A stretch of 64,000 nucleotides of DNA from Malachius bipustulatus (Eukaryota; Arthropoda; Insecta; Coleoptera; Melyridae), in contig OU342630.1 of NCBI GenBank assembly GCA_910589415.1, positions 27,561,867 to 27,625,866 on the forward strand, written 5' to 3'. A program made the translations under genes and the position numbers. Positions within the stretch are counted from its first letter, which is position 1. Each line of letters begins with the position of its first letter. The notes under the pieces are model-generated. The model saw nothing but the letters and a program-made list of their open reading frames with translations. It did not search any database and was not told where the DNA came from. Below, piece after piece: positions 31,021 to 43,616 of the stretch.

Positions 31021-32300
31021 CCCACCATAAACGTCATCGATGCGGTCCTGGTTGAAGACAAGCAGGGAAAATACGGTCATAAGGGAACACCAGGACCACG
31101 TGTGCGCTAATCACCCTGGAACTGAAAAACGCATTTAATGGCGCGGGGTGTCGAACCACTAACTGGGGTGCCAGTGTCATTATATCTTAAGAGAATAATC
31201 GGTTGATATCTTCCCGACAGAAGTCTTAGAAGAAGGCAGGGATGAGGTTGAGATTCCAAAGGGCGTCTACAGGATCAATATTGAGACTAACACTGTGGAA
31301 CGTCATATACAACGGAGTCCTCAGCATAAGGAGAGGGAAAATAATGAAAAAAAAAAAAAAAAATTGAACAATGGATGGAGAGCAGAAGCCTTGGTCTGGC
31401 CCCGCAGAAAACGGGGGCCATGGTGTTTACTAAAGCAAGAAGGTACAGGGAAGTGAAAGTTCAGTGTCAGCGGGGTGCAGATCCAAGAGGGAAAAACGGT
31501 GAAATACTTAGGGGTGACACTTGATTCAGAGATGATCTTTGGTGGAGAAGTGAAAGCAGCGGTACAGCAGACCATGAAGACTCTCGGGGGCATAATGCCG
31601 AGGGACCTTCATCTGGGAAAAGGAGGCTACTCGCAGCAGTGGTGCATTCTGCTTTACTCTACGACGCGCCAATATGGCACAGTGCGATACAAACACGAAA
31701 GTACGGGCAAATGCTGGGCGAGATACAACGCCAGGAGTTGATCAGGATCTCCTCGCAAGTATAGCACCAATAAAAGAGATGGTAGCTATGAGATTGGAAG
31801 GCTTCACCGAAAGACAGAGCAAAAGCAAGAAGGTCAAGACCCAGATAGGAGATGGTCTTCCAGAGGCCATAGGAAGATGGCAGCAAACTTGGTCTCAGTG
31901 TGGAAAAGGGGAATGGACCAGGATTCTCATTCATGACATCCGACCATAGCTATAAAAGAGAGAGACAATAGACCATTATAGTACAGAAGTGCTGACTGGG
32001 TGAATGGATCCTTTGGAACTTACCTAAAAAGAATAGGAATGTCAAAGGAAGATGGGTGCATGTACTACTCTTTTCGAATGCACGAGATGGAGTACCCAGA
32101 GAGAAACAGAGCTAGCACTCGGTTAGGCCCTCACTCCAAGTAACATTAACACATAGATGTCTAAATCATGAGACGACTGGAAAAAATAATGCATATCATC
32201 AGATCGACCATGAAGTCTAAGTGCCAGGAGGAGTTCGAGGGAGGGATTTTAGTGGGTGCGACCCTACAGTCACCTGCGGTTGAGCTTTTGACTCGAAGAA
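31020..32300 (+). pseudogene. Decayed R1-like LINE 3' half
   Basis: Broken frames show LINE order: KNAFNG-like RT motif (about 31128), KTVKYLGVTLDSEMIFGGEV followed by KAAVQQTMKTLGGIMPR (31484-31606), then in another frame KRRLLAAVVHSALLYDAPIW (about 31621-31680), and FECTRWSTQRE-like cysteine-region remains (about 32074-32110). These match the C-terminal RT and post-RT region of R1-group elements. Stops, frameshifts and an A-run at about 31347 make it clearly non-functional. The 5' limit is uncertain. Confidence 0.7.
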
Positions 32301-32785
32301 TATCTTACTTACTTTGACGGTTCTTAATCATGAATTATTAGGAAACTCTCGTTCGTTATAAGTAATGCAGAATCCGTAGACTGTGGCCTTTGCTGTTTTT
32401 AAACATATCTTAAGGCGATTAAGTTACTTGCTACCGGATATTGTCTTCTTGGTACGTGTGAGTTGAGTGAAAAGATGGTACCGATAAATGGTTAAAATAT
32501 CACCTGCATACCCTACACTCTTATACTTCCAGGTAGAATTTTTTCCTTTTGTTCCACTTAGGCTACAAAAATTTGAAAAAACTTCAATTCTCAGGCCCTT
32601 TTTCATTTTACTAAGATTTCAATTACTTACATATAACAATATTCAAAATTTCCTGCAACTTTCATCGTGAGGTTGCTATTAACTGCAACTAAAGGAAGCA
32701 CTGCCATCTGCCACGTGCGTAGGTTCCCATAGAATTTTTGAGTAAAAATTTCTCTTCACCCTTGTACACACCAGGGTGTTAACCA
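32301..32785. other. Non-genic DNA
   Basis: No gene or repeat recognised. An isolated CACCAGGGTGTTAACC at about 32769 may be the decayed end of the next element. Confidence 0.4.
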
Positions 32786-33790
32786 CCAACACCAACATGT
32801 GCAACGTAAAATGATTCAACAACTTATTTCAAGAAAAAAGTTCCTAATTAACATGGGTCCGCAAACGCACCGTTTTCAAAATGACGAGTGTACTAAAAAT
32901 GTTATTTTTGTTAAAGTGTTAAAGTGTACCTAACTAAAATGTTAAAGTGTTATTCTTACTTTTTTGCGATTTCTGAAGAACCGTTAAGGCTACAGGCTGT
33001 AGCTTTTATATCTACAAATTTTACATTGATAACAGCCACTTTTAAGGATCTAAACCAATGTTATTGAATGTGTCAGTGGTGGAGTTTTTTGGGTTGCATA
33101 AACGTTTTACCCACATAACTTTTACGCCATTATTAAAAATTTACTTTTTGACAGCAAATTCCAAAGCGCCAATGTTTTCTACACAAAGAAGGTCAAAATC
33201 TGTAGGAGGCACCGTTCCCGAGAGTAACGGCAATTTATTACCAAAAGCGTAGAAAATTCAATATGAACAAAACAACTTAGCTTCCAAATTAAGAAATTTC
33301 GTAATTTCAATTTTGTAAATTAAGGAATTGATTCGTTTGTTCAAGTTTTTATCAATACGTTTTCTATAATAAAATGCCGTTTTTCTCGAGAACGGTGCGT
33401 CCTACAGCTTTCAACCAAGAGTACCTTTTTGTGTGTAAAAATCATTGGCGCTTGCTGTCAAAACGCCAATTTTTTGAGTGAAGGAAAAGTTATGCTGGTA
33501 ATTTTCAAAAACCCCAAAATCTCCACACCACTGATATATCCAAGAAGTAGTAGTTTGGTAGTTTGAAGCCTTATAAGTTGCTATTATTAATGTAAAATCT
33601 GTACAAAAGCTAGAGCCTGTAGCTTTAACGGTTCTTGATATATTGCAAAAAAGTAAGAAAAAACTTTTGTTGTTAACACCATTTTTAGTATCTCGAAAAC
33701 GGTGCGTTTGCGGACCCATGTTAAGTAGGAACTTTTTTCTTGAAATAAGTCGTTGAATCACCTACTTTATTTTGTACATGTTGGTGTAGT
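32786..33790. mobile_element. 1-kb foldback element with about 420-bp arms
   Basis: The left arm (about 32789-33245) and right arm (about 33365-33787) share CACCAACATGT, TTATTTCAAGAAAAAAGTTC, CATGGGTCCGCAAACGCACC, GTTAAxGCTACAGGCT and TTTGACAGCAA blocks in inverted order. The arms have diverged with several indels. There is no coding core. It abuts the mariner-like element at 34041. Confidence 0.8.
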
Positions 33791-34040
33791 TATAAGACTC
33801 TGTACAGCTATAGGTTCTTCTCCAATCCTGCACTCATTGTCTAGAGCTTCAAAATATTTTTCTATAATTTGAATTGTTTGAAACCTGTTGGTAGTTATTA
33901 TTATAGGTAGAGCAAGTGTTGTATTAAAATGTACAACAAATTGGTTTTTATTGGCTCTTAAAAATCTGCTTATTAACTTCAAAATTCAATTGTCCAACTT
34001 CCAACTACCCATTTCTACAAATTTTGGAAGTCATAGACGA

Positions 34041-34477
34041 TATAAGGGTGTTTCTTAATAACATGCGAATATTTAAGGAGGTTATTCTTGGGTCAATTTT
34101 GAGAAAAAAACTTTATATGAACGTATGTCCTAAAAGTCTTAACTTTTGAACTACAGGGTGCTAAAATTTAAAGAAAAAAACTTGTTTTTTATTATAACTG
34201 TGATATTAGCCTAGATATTTTTTTGAAATTTGGTACACGCCTTCTATGCATCAACATGCATTTCATGAGGCGAAAACAATTTTAGTACTTTTACCAGTGG
34301 CGTCTGTACGGGTTTTGAATTAAATGTTTTTGAAGAAAAATATGTTACGCCACTGCTTTTTCTTAAAGTAAAAATTATTTTTGAATTCCCCATCCCTTTC
34401 CAAGCAAATGTGGTCTCTTGATTTTTTTCCGTTTGACGTACTGTTTTTGCATAAAAAAATAAAACTCAATCATTAAC
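34041..34477 (+). repeat. Left terminal inverted repeat of the mariner-like element
   Basis: About 436 bp; inverted mate at 35844-36279. It contains the inner end-like motif at about 34154. Confidence 0.9.
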
Positions 34478-34613
34478 AAGTATTAAAAACGATCTAGGTA
34501 TTTGGTAAGAAGCAGATTTTGTTTTGTAAACATAAAAGTTTTGACAGTTTTCTACCTAGTTTAGTTGTCACGTATTTAAGTCATTAAAATTAACAATACA
34601 TTATTAATAAAAC

Positions 34614-35690
34614 ATGGTCCAATTTACGAATTCAGAACTTGCAGACATACATTACATGTATGGGCTTGCTGACGGTAACGCACTGCAAGCCAGGCGGTTG
34701 TATGAAGACCGCTTTCCAAATAGAAATATTCCGGATGAACGAACATTTTCAAACATTCATAGAAGGTTGTGTGAAAAGGGAAGTTTTGAACTAGATAATC
34801 ATCTAAAAGGAGTTCAACGTACTGTAAGGACTCCGGAAATTGAGGTAGCAATTTTGAATGCAGTTGAGGAAGATCCAGGATTAAGTACACGAAAAATTGG
34901 GAACAATTTGAATATCTCACATATTCTTGTTTGGAAAATTCTCCATGACTTTCTATTATATCCTTACCATTTCCAACGGGTTCAGGCCCTACTGCCTCGC
35001 GACTTTCCATTACGAATGAACTTTTGCCGATGGTTTCTTCAAAAAGTGAATGAAAATCCCTTATTTGACACTGAAATTTTATTCACCGATGAGGCCAATT
35101 TTTCCAGAAACGCCATCCAAAACTTCCACAATAATCATTTTTGGGCTGAAGAAAACCCACATTCAATCTTGGAATTCCATCACCAGGAGCGATTTTCCGT
35201 TAACGTGTGGGTTGGAATATGCGGTGATTATTTAATTGGACCTTATTTTCTTCGTGAGAGGTTGAATGGGCATAATTACCGACAGTTTCTCGAAGAAGAA
35301 TTGCCAGCGTTGATGGAGGATGTTCTCATTTTAGTACGAAATCGACTATGGTTTATGCACGACGGGGCACCAGCCCACTTCAGTGCTCTGGCGCGCGAAT
35401 ATTTAAACCAAAATTACTATAATCGCTGGATCGGTCGCGGCGGACCACAGGCGTGGCCACCTAGGTCCCCGGACCTCAATAGTTTAGATTGTTTCCTGTG
35501 GGGCCATCTTAAAACATTGGTTTATAACACACCAATTCATACTGAAGAGCAGTTGAGAAACCGCATCATAGTTTGTTGCGAAACTATTAGAAACACACCA
35601 GGTATTTTCCGAAGAGTACGCGAGTCGATGAGAAGAAGAGCTGAGGCATGCATACTTGCAGGAGGTGGACATTTCCAACACCTGATTTAA
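34614..35690 (+). CDS. Tc1/mariner-superfamily transposase (DUF4817-type N-terminus)
   Basis: 358 aa from ATG 34614. The N-terminal helix-turn-helix (about 1-60: FTNSELADIHYMYGLADGNA, RRLYEDRFPNR) is of the DUF4817 type common in insect transposases. A second helix-turn-helix follows at 75-125 (GLSTRKIGNNLNISHILVWK). The DDE domain has D159 in LFTDEANF, D250 in WFMHDGAPAHF and D287 in WPPRSPDLNSLD. Thirty-six residues separate the last two aspartates, compared with 34 in classical mariners and 37 in maT elements. The C-terminus is GGGHFQHLI. No stop or frameshift. It would cut and paste DNA ending in TACAGGGTG. The degenerate copy at 24.35-25.11 kb is a relative. Confidence 0.9.
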   Translation: MVQFTNSELADIHYMYGLADGNALQARRLYEDRFPNRNIPDERTFSNIHRRLCEKGSFELDNHLKGVQRTVRTPEIEVAILNAVEEDPGLSTRKIGNNLNISHILVWKILHDFLLYPYHFQRVQALLPRDFPLRMNFCRWFLQKVNENPLFDTEILFTDEANFSRNAIQNFHNNHFWAEENPHSILEFHHQERFSVNVWVGICGDYLIGPYFLRERLNGHNYRQFLEEELPALMEDVLILVRNRLWFMHDGAPAHFSALAREYLNQNYYNRWIGRGGPQAWPPRSPDLNSLDCFLWGHLKTLVYNTPIHTEEQLRNRIIVCCETIRNTPGIFRRVRESMRRRAEACILAGGGHFQHLI

Positions 35691-35843
35691 TTTGTTTCGT
35701 TGTGCGTTTAGTTATCAATTTTCTGTTACTATTCCAAAATGTATGTACCTAGATTACTTTTTTTTCATAATTTTACAGTTTAAAAATTATTTTCTTAAAT
35801 AAACTGTTCAAAGTTATTGTTCTTATAAGTGGTCTACCGCGGT

Positions 35844-36279
35844 GTTAATGATTGAGTTTTATTTTTTTATGCAAAAACAGTACGTCAAACGGAAAAAAAT
35901 CAAGAGACCACATTTGCTTGGAAAGGGATGGGGACTTCAAAAATAATTTTTACTTTAAGAAAAAGCAGTGGCGTAACATATTTTTCTTCAAAAACATTTA
36001 ATTCAAAACCCGTACAGACGCCACTGGTAAAAGTACTAAAATTGTTTTCGCCTCATGAAATGCATGTTGATGCATGGAAGGCGTGTACCAAATTTCAAAA
36101 AAATATCTAGGCTAATATCACAGTTATAATAAAAAACAAGTTTTTTTCTTTAAATTTTAGCACCCTGTAGTTCAAAAGTTAAGACTTTTAGGACATACGT
36201 TCATATAAAGTTTTTTTCTCAAAATTGACCCAAGAATAACCTCCTTAAATATTCGCATGTTATTAAGAAGCACCCTGTA
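35844..36279 (-). repeat. Right terminal inverted repeat of the mariner-like element
   Basis: Inverse of 34041-34477 with only scattered differences, for example CCCCATCCC/GGGATGGGG flanked by changed bases. Confidence 0.9.
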
Positions 36280-37545
36280 TTTTAACGGACACTTTTTATC
36301 GTCAGTGAAAAACAGGAAAACGAGTTACTTACTTATCACTCCCTCAATTTGATCTACATCAGAAGAAATCATTAAAAGCTCCATACTAATAAAGTGGCTG
36401 GCATCAAGACATCAAAACCCATCAGCGTAGAAGATAGTGTTGAATCTCAGAGTGGAACGGCTCATGTAAATAATGAAAGATCATCCAACAAATAATTTAA
36501 GATCGACAATGCAAGCGACAACTCTACCAAGTCCTGTACCTATAATGACGATCTGAAAAGGTATCGTGGACAAGTCACTTTTAAGCATGGTTTTAATTTT
36601 GCAATGGTATATTTATTTAAGCAAATTGACTACAATTTTAAAATAACCTGATCATTTGCTGCATTCAAAGCAGAAATCTTCTCCCCACTCTACCTTATTC
36701 CCATTTTTATGTTTCCAAAGCTCTAGCCTGACAACCGAGTTATCTCTTACTCTCTATTATAGACGTTACTTAAAATAATTTTTTCTACTCCCAACCTTTA
36801 TTATGCATTTTAAATATGAATCACCAGTGCTTTAATGGGTCTCATTAAGATACAAATTTTCATTAAAGCACTGGTCAAGCTATCCAATGGCAGAGGAGCA
36901 TTTGCAATCGAATCGGTTCCTTTTCGCTTACAATCGGGTCGGCAAGCCAACCGAAGTCACAGAGTTGTCATACTCACGACAAAAATTGCCTTGTGATATG
37001 TTCTAAATTAAATAAACGTTCAGAATTTTTTTTCAGAAATACAGAACTTATAAGTAACATTCAAAGAAAATTTATCAAGATTTTATGTTACCTTAATTAA
37101 TTTGATAAGTAGGTATATCGTGTAACAATGGGAAGATAAAGTATTATATCATTCGTAGAGCTCCGTGATAGTATTCAAAGCGGCAACGCTGCGACCCGCG
37201 TTGCGCAGATAAACAATATCGTAATTAATGGCTGTCGATGTTATTAAAATTATTAATTAATCTCAAAATCGAAGCGTAAAATTCGGAATTCGAACTTCGC
37301 ATAATAAAAATTACGCAGTAGTGAGTAGTGCCCTTTAAACTTGATACTAAAACATGTCTCAGCAGAATAACCTTAGCGACGAAAAGAAAATTTGCTAAAT
37401 GCGTAAACAAATAGCAACCTATCTTAACCTCAATGATCCGCAATTGTACACGGGTCATTGTTAATATAATTAAAAAATATAATTTTTTAATCTTTTCTAT
37501 GAAATAAAAAAGGGTCGTAGAAAAAATAGTGTATGGAACTCGCAG
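36280..37545. other. Non-genic DNA
   Basis: No gene is recognised. It holds the short perfect inverted repeat at 36823-36875, listed separately. Confidence 0.4.
36823..36875. repeat. Perfect 15-bp inverted repeat, 23-nt spacer
   Basis: ACCAGTGCTTTAATG and CATTAAAGCACTGGT. This could be a tiny foldback element or a structured RNA; nothing around it decides. Confidence 0.8.
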
Positions 37546-37546
37546 A

Positions 37547-37627
37547 TAATGGCTATTAATACGCTCTTATACACTCGCCTACGGCTCGTATCTTAACCAT
37601 CATACTCGCGTATTAATAGCCTTCATT
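37547..37627. repeat. Hairpin sharing its loop with 14.18 kb
   Basis: AATGGCTATTAATACGC pairs with GCGTATTAATAGCC...ATT around CACTCGCCTACGGCTCGT (37572-37589), the exact inverse of 14181-14198. Confidence 0.7.
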
Positions 37628-37652
37628 ATAAGCTCGTTGCATAATATACTAA

Positions 37653-38064
37653 TACAGTGAGGAAGTTTATAGACCCTCGGCTCTTTAACAAAAACCGAGT
37701 TAAACATCATTAATTTTACTACTTTTTGACATAAAATTAATCTGTTAAATGTCAAATTATGTCGTTATCAACTTCAAAATTTTGAATCGCATAGGGGTCA
37801 CGTGCGAAAAAGTTGTAAGGCTACTAACTGACTTCTCATTAGGCTCAGAATTTAAAAGACTGTAAATATCCTCTGACATACTGTCGAAATTAAAAACTAA
37901 CATAATTATTGTTGTATAAATTTAAATCAGAACCTTTAAAATGACGTCCAACATCAATTTTACCTCAAAAAGTACGATTTGAATTCAGCTCTTGTACCAA
38001 AGTTCCACCTCATTAGACTCAGAATTTAAAGGGGGGGGGGGGGTGACTATAAACGTCCTCATAT
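37653..38064. mobile_element. Small TIR element with a G13 run
   Basis: The ends are TACAGTGAGGAAGTTTATAG and CTATAAACGTCCTCATAT. An internal direct repeat CTCATTAGxCTCAGAATTTAAA occurs at about 37839 and 38010. The second copy runs into 13 consecutive G (38031-38043). Non-coding; probably a mariner-type MITE. Confidence 0.55.
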
Positions 38065-38399
38065 TTTTTCTTCAAGCTATCACCTGAAAGAGCCGTCTCA
38101 ACATCGGTATGCTTTACCTAGGTGATGAGATAAATAGCACTTTTGGCTAGAAGTTGTTTCTTTACGACTCAATAAAAATGCTAAAGTTTTCTAGGTCTAT
38201 AAAAAAGATGGGAATATTTTGTTTCCAATTATCGACTCACCTCGTTATTTAAAATATATGGAAGGTATCTTTGTGTTAGAATATTATGACATTTTCCTAA
38301 AATATGAACTTTTCTTAATGGGCCGACAAGCTTTTGCATTTCTGTAACACCCAATATGGTTCCTTACTAACAATTGCTGCAATATTCGAGACACTAAAT

Positions 38400-39320
38400 A
38401 ATATTTTGGATTGATAAATGAGAGGTTACTGCGACTGACCTGCGTAAAGCCTTTGATATCACAAATCTCGAGATGCTGCATGAGTGGGAGTGTCTAGGCA
38501 TTAGAAAAAAAAACGATCTTTCATGATTTTATCTTCCGAACTTTTACGGGCATGTAAATCCATCTTGAAGACCATGATTTAAGCACGTGATTTTAAAAAT
38601 GCACCTGACTAGGAGTTCCCAGGAAGCTCAATATCTTTCCAATAATAATTTATAGATGTCATTTCATGCACGAAATCCTCTTCTCACTTCTGCTTATAAA
38701 ATGTATAAAACCTAGCGGGACCTAGCGGGAGGAGTGTTACATGCCTGAGTGGTGTTTCTCAAATATTCTGAGTCTTGGGAAGACTTTATCTCATAGCGTG
38801 TTTCGCTTTCGCGAGGTCACAAAATAATCTACGATGACTCCTACCTAAGTACAGCCTCAGATATAGGATGGTGAAATGCTATGTCTGGTCCGTTCTCCTT
38901 TAAGTATGGTGTTGAGACATGGACGTTGAAAGCACCAATCAACAAAATTGAAGCCTTCGAAAAGTGGATCCTGCCATGAATGTTGAGGGTGTTGTGGGTT
39001 GATCATGTAAGAAATAAGGACGTTCTCCGAAGAGCCGGTTTAGCATCACGAGAATTTTTAGAAAACCTTTAAAAATAGGGTATCTCGCACACATACTGCG
39101 TGGAGAACGATACCACTTTCAACGCCTCATTCTTCAGGGTAAAATTGGAGGGAGAAGACGAATAGGTAGAAAACAACATATTATTATGTGGGTGGGAAAT
39201 ATTCGTCAATGAACAGTAATTACTTTCAAGAACTACAGAACGCTGCAATCAACAGAACCATCTGATCAGAAAGAGTGAATGCCTATGGCGGAATATGCAG
39301 GGCACTTTAAGAAGAAAACT
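38400..39320 (+). pseudogene. Decayed RTE-like LINE fragment
   Basis: Broken frames give DLRKAFDITNLEMLHEWECL (about 38440-38500, RT motif with the aspartate), then YGVETWTLKAP-like, DHVRNKDVLRRAG, GYLAHILRGERYHFQRLILQ and GKIGGRRRIGRK. This is the order of the RTE 3' half, as in the copy at 22.7-23.1 kb. It ends near GGGCACTTTAAGAAGAAAA, resembling an RTE tail. Multiple stops and deletions. Confidence 0.7.
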
Positions 39321-40816
39321 CCTAGGTACGGCTCCGAAAACAGCAGTGGACAGTTGAGCGGATATAATCTTGGAAACGATTGAATTATGTTATGAGTGCT
39401 ATGAGGTATGTTAGAGACCATTTAGGTCTGCAAGGTATTTTTTTAATGTGCAGTCAATACTTTCATAGTGTGTGGTTTTGTCTCCTTTGTACGCTTATTA
39501 TGTTGGTAAAATATTCAGATCTTTTTATTTTTAATAAATATTATTCTGCACTAGTTTTAATATAAAATTGTTTTATTTTTAAAGGGTGAAAGAAAAACTC
39601 AACATGTTATCTCATGATTTATTTGGTTTTAATTATTATAATCATTTAAAATTATCGGACCGGGGATTTTCATTTGCGCTGGAATAGATATTTACTAATT
39701 TACTAAGCCCAGTTGGGCTTAATTCTATGAATAACTTTACAAGACAAAAACTAAAATCATGTTCTGTTAGGAAATAACTGAAACAATTAACAATGTTCTG
39801 TCATTAGTGTTAAGATCTCTCTAAGCGCAAAATCCCTCGCATCTTTTGACAACTAAACAGACAGTCACAATCGATCAACAAACTGGCCGGGGTCCCTGAT
39901 AAACACACTGGCGTTAAGTCTTAACTATAGGTAATAAGTGGACACACTCGTTTAGATAACAATATAAATATAAAACAGGCTTAAAAATAATAATAATAGA
40001 AAATCGTTGATTGTTTCACCGTTAATAATATTTATAAATCATCTCCCTGATCGGGCGATGGTAAACAATCGATAAGCTAGCCGTATTTACAATTTGCTTA
40101 CCTATTCTTCGATTAATAATAAATAAAACAGATACGTATTCACATAAATTGCACTACAATTTATATACATACACAGTTGTCGCTGCTATAGTTTATTTAT
40201 GTAGGTATTTATTCCCTTATTTATAAAACATCATTGATCAACAATATAGATTATAATTACTATTTATTTACAATTATTTTTTTACAGACTATATACGTAA
40301 GTAATCGAAATATCACAATGTCTCATGTAATATTGGTTGACATAATAGAACTGACCTGGGATTTACATACTCTTAATAATTATTATAGAATGAAATACAG
40401 ACGTACTATAGATGACTAGATGTCAAATTTATATTACAACATTAAATAAGAAAAGGTACCTACTTTTAATTCTAATAATAATTATCAAAATTATCATAAC
40501 ATAAAGGAACATAATTTCGATGTGCTGCTGTTGCACAAATCAGGAATTAAAACAACTTAAAACTATAACTATTATTAAGACTACTACAAAACATGCCTAG
40601 TGCTAAGGGAAAAATTAGGAAATATCTATGCCTCAACATTGATCTAGAAATTTGTTTACAGATAATCAATAAAAAATTGTTAATGATAAAAGGATAAAAA
40701 TGAAAAACAACTGCGTATATTTCAACTCATTTCATTGATCAACGTTGAGTCAAACAAAAGTAGTCTTATTATTAATAATTTAATAAGAAGTTTTTATGTT
40801 GCAGATTTAACAATTT
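39321..40816. other. Non-genic DNA
   Basis: AT-rich, with no gene or clear repeat recognised. Confidence 0.45.
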
Positions 40817-41522
40817 GGGGCCTGGTTTCATAAAAGTGACAAGTTGACAAGCTACAAGTTGACAAGTTACAAGTGCTTTCATTTCGGTTTCATATAAATA
40901 CACTTGTCAAATTTGACAGTTCGTTAATATAATTTTTACAAGTATAGGCATATTTTATGTCAAATAAATTAAAACATATTTGTTTGAAAATGAAAATGTC
41001 AAGAGCAATAAAGAGCTTGCAATAAAGAATTATTTCGAGCAAGAAATCAACGGAAACGGTAGTTTTTGGGTCAATTTAGTGCGTTTATAGTGTTAATAAT
41101 ACTTCGTAGAAAACAAACAACTATTTGGATAATAGAATTTCTAGTACACATTTGAGTACTTTTTTTACACATCGGCAAACAGTGGATTTGGATTTGTTCG
41201 GTAGAATAAACGAAGTCCATAAATTTGAAAATTCCTCGATTTTATTTGTACTACATTTTCATCTTCACTTTCACTGACATGTTTATTTTACAAATAGGTA
41301 TAAATAGTTTCTGATCAATACAAAGAAAATGACAAGAACTCTATGTCCTGTCAATTTACACTAATATTATTAAAGAAAACAGAAATTGTTATTATTGTAA
41401 AAACCTATGATCACATGAAACTTGTCACTAATCCTTTACTTCAATAAGTATATGAAACACAAAAATTATAACAAGTCCAGCATTTCTCTGACAAGACTTG
41501 TTACTTTTATGAAACAGGCCCC
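40817..41522. mobile_element. 706-bp TIR element with ACAAGTT subterminal repeats
   Basis: The ends are GGGGCCTGGTTTCATAAAAG and TTTTATGAAACAGGCCCC. Just inside, TTGACAAG/TACAAG is repeated several times on the left and its inverse on the right. The core is non-coding. No clean target duplication is visible. The superfamily is uncertain (Harbinger-like by its ends). Confidence 0.7.
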
Positions 41523-43590
41523 TGATAACACTTTTCGTATTATCTATGACACTTATTATCATTATGAGATTTCTAAGCTTATTATCATATTATCATGATC
41601 GTCACGGTTTAGAAAGCTTTCGACAAAATATTATAATCTTGAACTGACCAAAAATCAAAACTCGAAGAAATTAAAGAATTACTTTTAAATAAATACGAAA
41701 TAATGACCGCATCAGAATATACATCAGATAGAAAAATGATTTTTATTATTTATGAGAAAAAAGTAGACTGAATGAAATTCAAGATGCCAGAAAAAGAGAC
41801 AAGAAGAAAATGGCGCAAAGTAGCAGCGAATGTAAAGATATAAGTACTGAAGCTAAAAAAATCTATTCTAAGTAACGTCAGGGTGAAAACGCTGGAGCTT
41901 AAAACTCTCTGTCTGTAAAGTATATGTATACCTGTATGCAAAATTAGGTAGAATCATTAAATAGATAGCTAAGGATCACTTTATTGCATTATTTGAATAG
42001 ACTGAGTAGATTTCACAGGAAACTATCTTTACTGAAGCTTGCTAATTTAAATCATGTTTGTTGGAACTGTCTGGTTTCACAATAATTGAATGATTACGAA
42101 TTACTTTGAGTTAGATTAAAAAAAAAAGAATAATAATTGAACTAATGTAGAATATTTTCAGGGAATTAGTAGTTAATTAAAGATAAATACATTCAAACAA
42201 TATTCAGATCTCAGGTCAGTTCAATGCACCAAAAACTAATTCTTCCTACATCTCTAAAATATGAATTGTTGGACAATTACTCAAACAAGAGATGGAATGT
42301 ACTTAATTATAAAAGGCAGTTTTACAAAATATCACTATTTATCTTAAATTAGTTGTTATAAATTAAAATGAAGGATCATGTATCTCGGTACGAGATTTAC
42401 ACAAACTTGATAAAATTGTTTTTTTCATTGAATTTATTATGGTCGATCTAAATTAATGCCTTCCAGTCAAACTGAATCTTTTTTAATTGTAAAATGATTT
42501 TGAATTTTATTTAAAGTAAATTTTATGATAAGTGTAGCACATTCTGGCTGCGACCGAAATTTTTAAGAGCTTTTAAATATTATTGTAGCGGATTGTGTTA
42601 AAAGTTCGAGATAAAAATTATTTGCATTTTCAAGTGTTAAAAATAAATGACTTTATTAAAATTTTGGGTTTTTTAATGAAACTTTCCCTGTCCACTTTGC
42701 AAACATCTTTAAACATATCCGTAACTTAAAATTCGCAGAAAATTGTTTATTTAAAGCCTTGATAACATTATTAATTAAATAAAAAGTCGCAATTCTCTAC
42801 CGATGTAAATTTAAAAAGTTCAAAAATTAAATTATCAAATCAAACATATTACGCTCAAATAAATCTGGGTCAACTATTGTGACGCCACCGTCAATTCCAC
42901 TTTTCATGTATTAAAACTGGGATAACTTTTTTGTTGTGTTGTATTTGTATGGCTTTCATCATATTAGTTGTATAGTTGTAACTTGATTTGATTAAATATT
43001 GTGGCGATGCTCGACAAAAGGAAATTTATTATTAATCCCAAAGAATTAACTAAAACATGAGAAATTTATTTTTTATTGATCTTCAATAAATACCTTTGCT
43101 GACAGGATGAAAACCATAGAAACATTATTAAATTTATAAGCCACATTTACAGTAGAAAATTAAAATTGTCCTAGATTTATATAACCAGAACTGTGGGTTA
43201 TATTTAAAAAAATTTGGGGGTCAATTTGAAATTTGCTATAAAAGAGGATATTAATTTTTCCTTATTACATGCAGTCTGATTCTAAATGTGCTAAAACTTA
43301 CAAAGATTTGCTTTATAAAAATAATAATTCTGGTAGCTTACAATAAATTATTTTCCGAAAGTTATAAAAAAGTATTACTACCCCCAAAACGCATGAATTT
43401 AGAAAATTTTTGATTAAATACTTCAAGTAGCGACCTATTACTTTTATAAGGATGAAAATTAATATGTAGATGCTGATTAGCTTGAAAATGATGAAAATGT
43501 GGTGCCCCATAGTTTAGTAAATACTTTAAGAACATTTCTTTGAACGATTGTAACACAATCATTTTAATAATAATCATCTCGCAACATCAG
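41523..43590. other. Non-genic AT-rich DNA
   Basis: No coding signal or repeat. It lies downstream of the receptor gene. Confidence 0.5.
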
Positions 43591-43616
43591 CATCAGCCAG
43601 CACCAGCACCAGCACC
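43591..43616. repeat. Short CAGCAC microsatellite
   Basis: About four CAGCAC/CAGCCAG-type units in tandem. Confidence 0.6.

Larger units (their letters stand above)
34041..36279 (+). mobile_element. Tc1/mariner-like element with about 436-bp TIRs and an intact transposase
   Basis: Left arm 34041-34477 and right arm 35844-36279 are near-identical inverted copies. The right end reads AAGCACCCTGTA; the left end is slightly mutated (TATAAGGGTGTTTC). An inner CTACAGGGTGCTAAAATTT lies about 105 bp inside each arm, in the same direction as the terminus. TA borders the right end. Between the arms lie the transposase gene and an AATAAA at about 35797. The near-identity of the arms and the uninterrupted ORF suggest recent activity. 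Confidence 0.9.

Noticed and set aside
36823..36875. microRNA precursor
   Set aside because: The stem is only 15 bp, shorter than the roughly 22-30 bp needed for a typical precursor.
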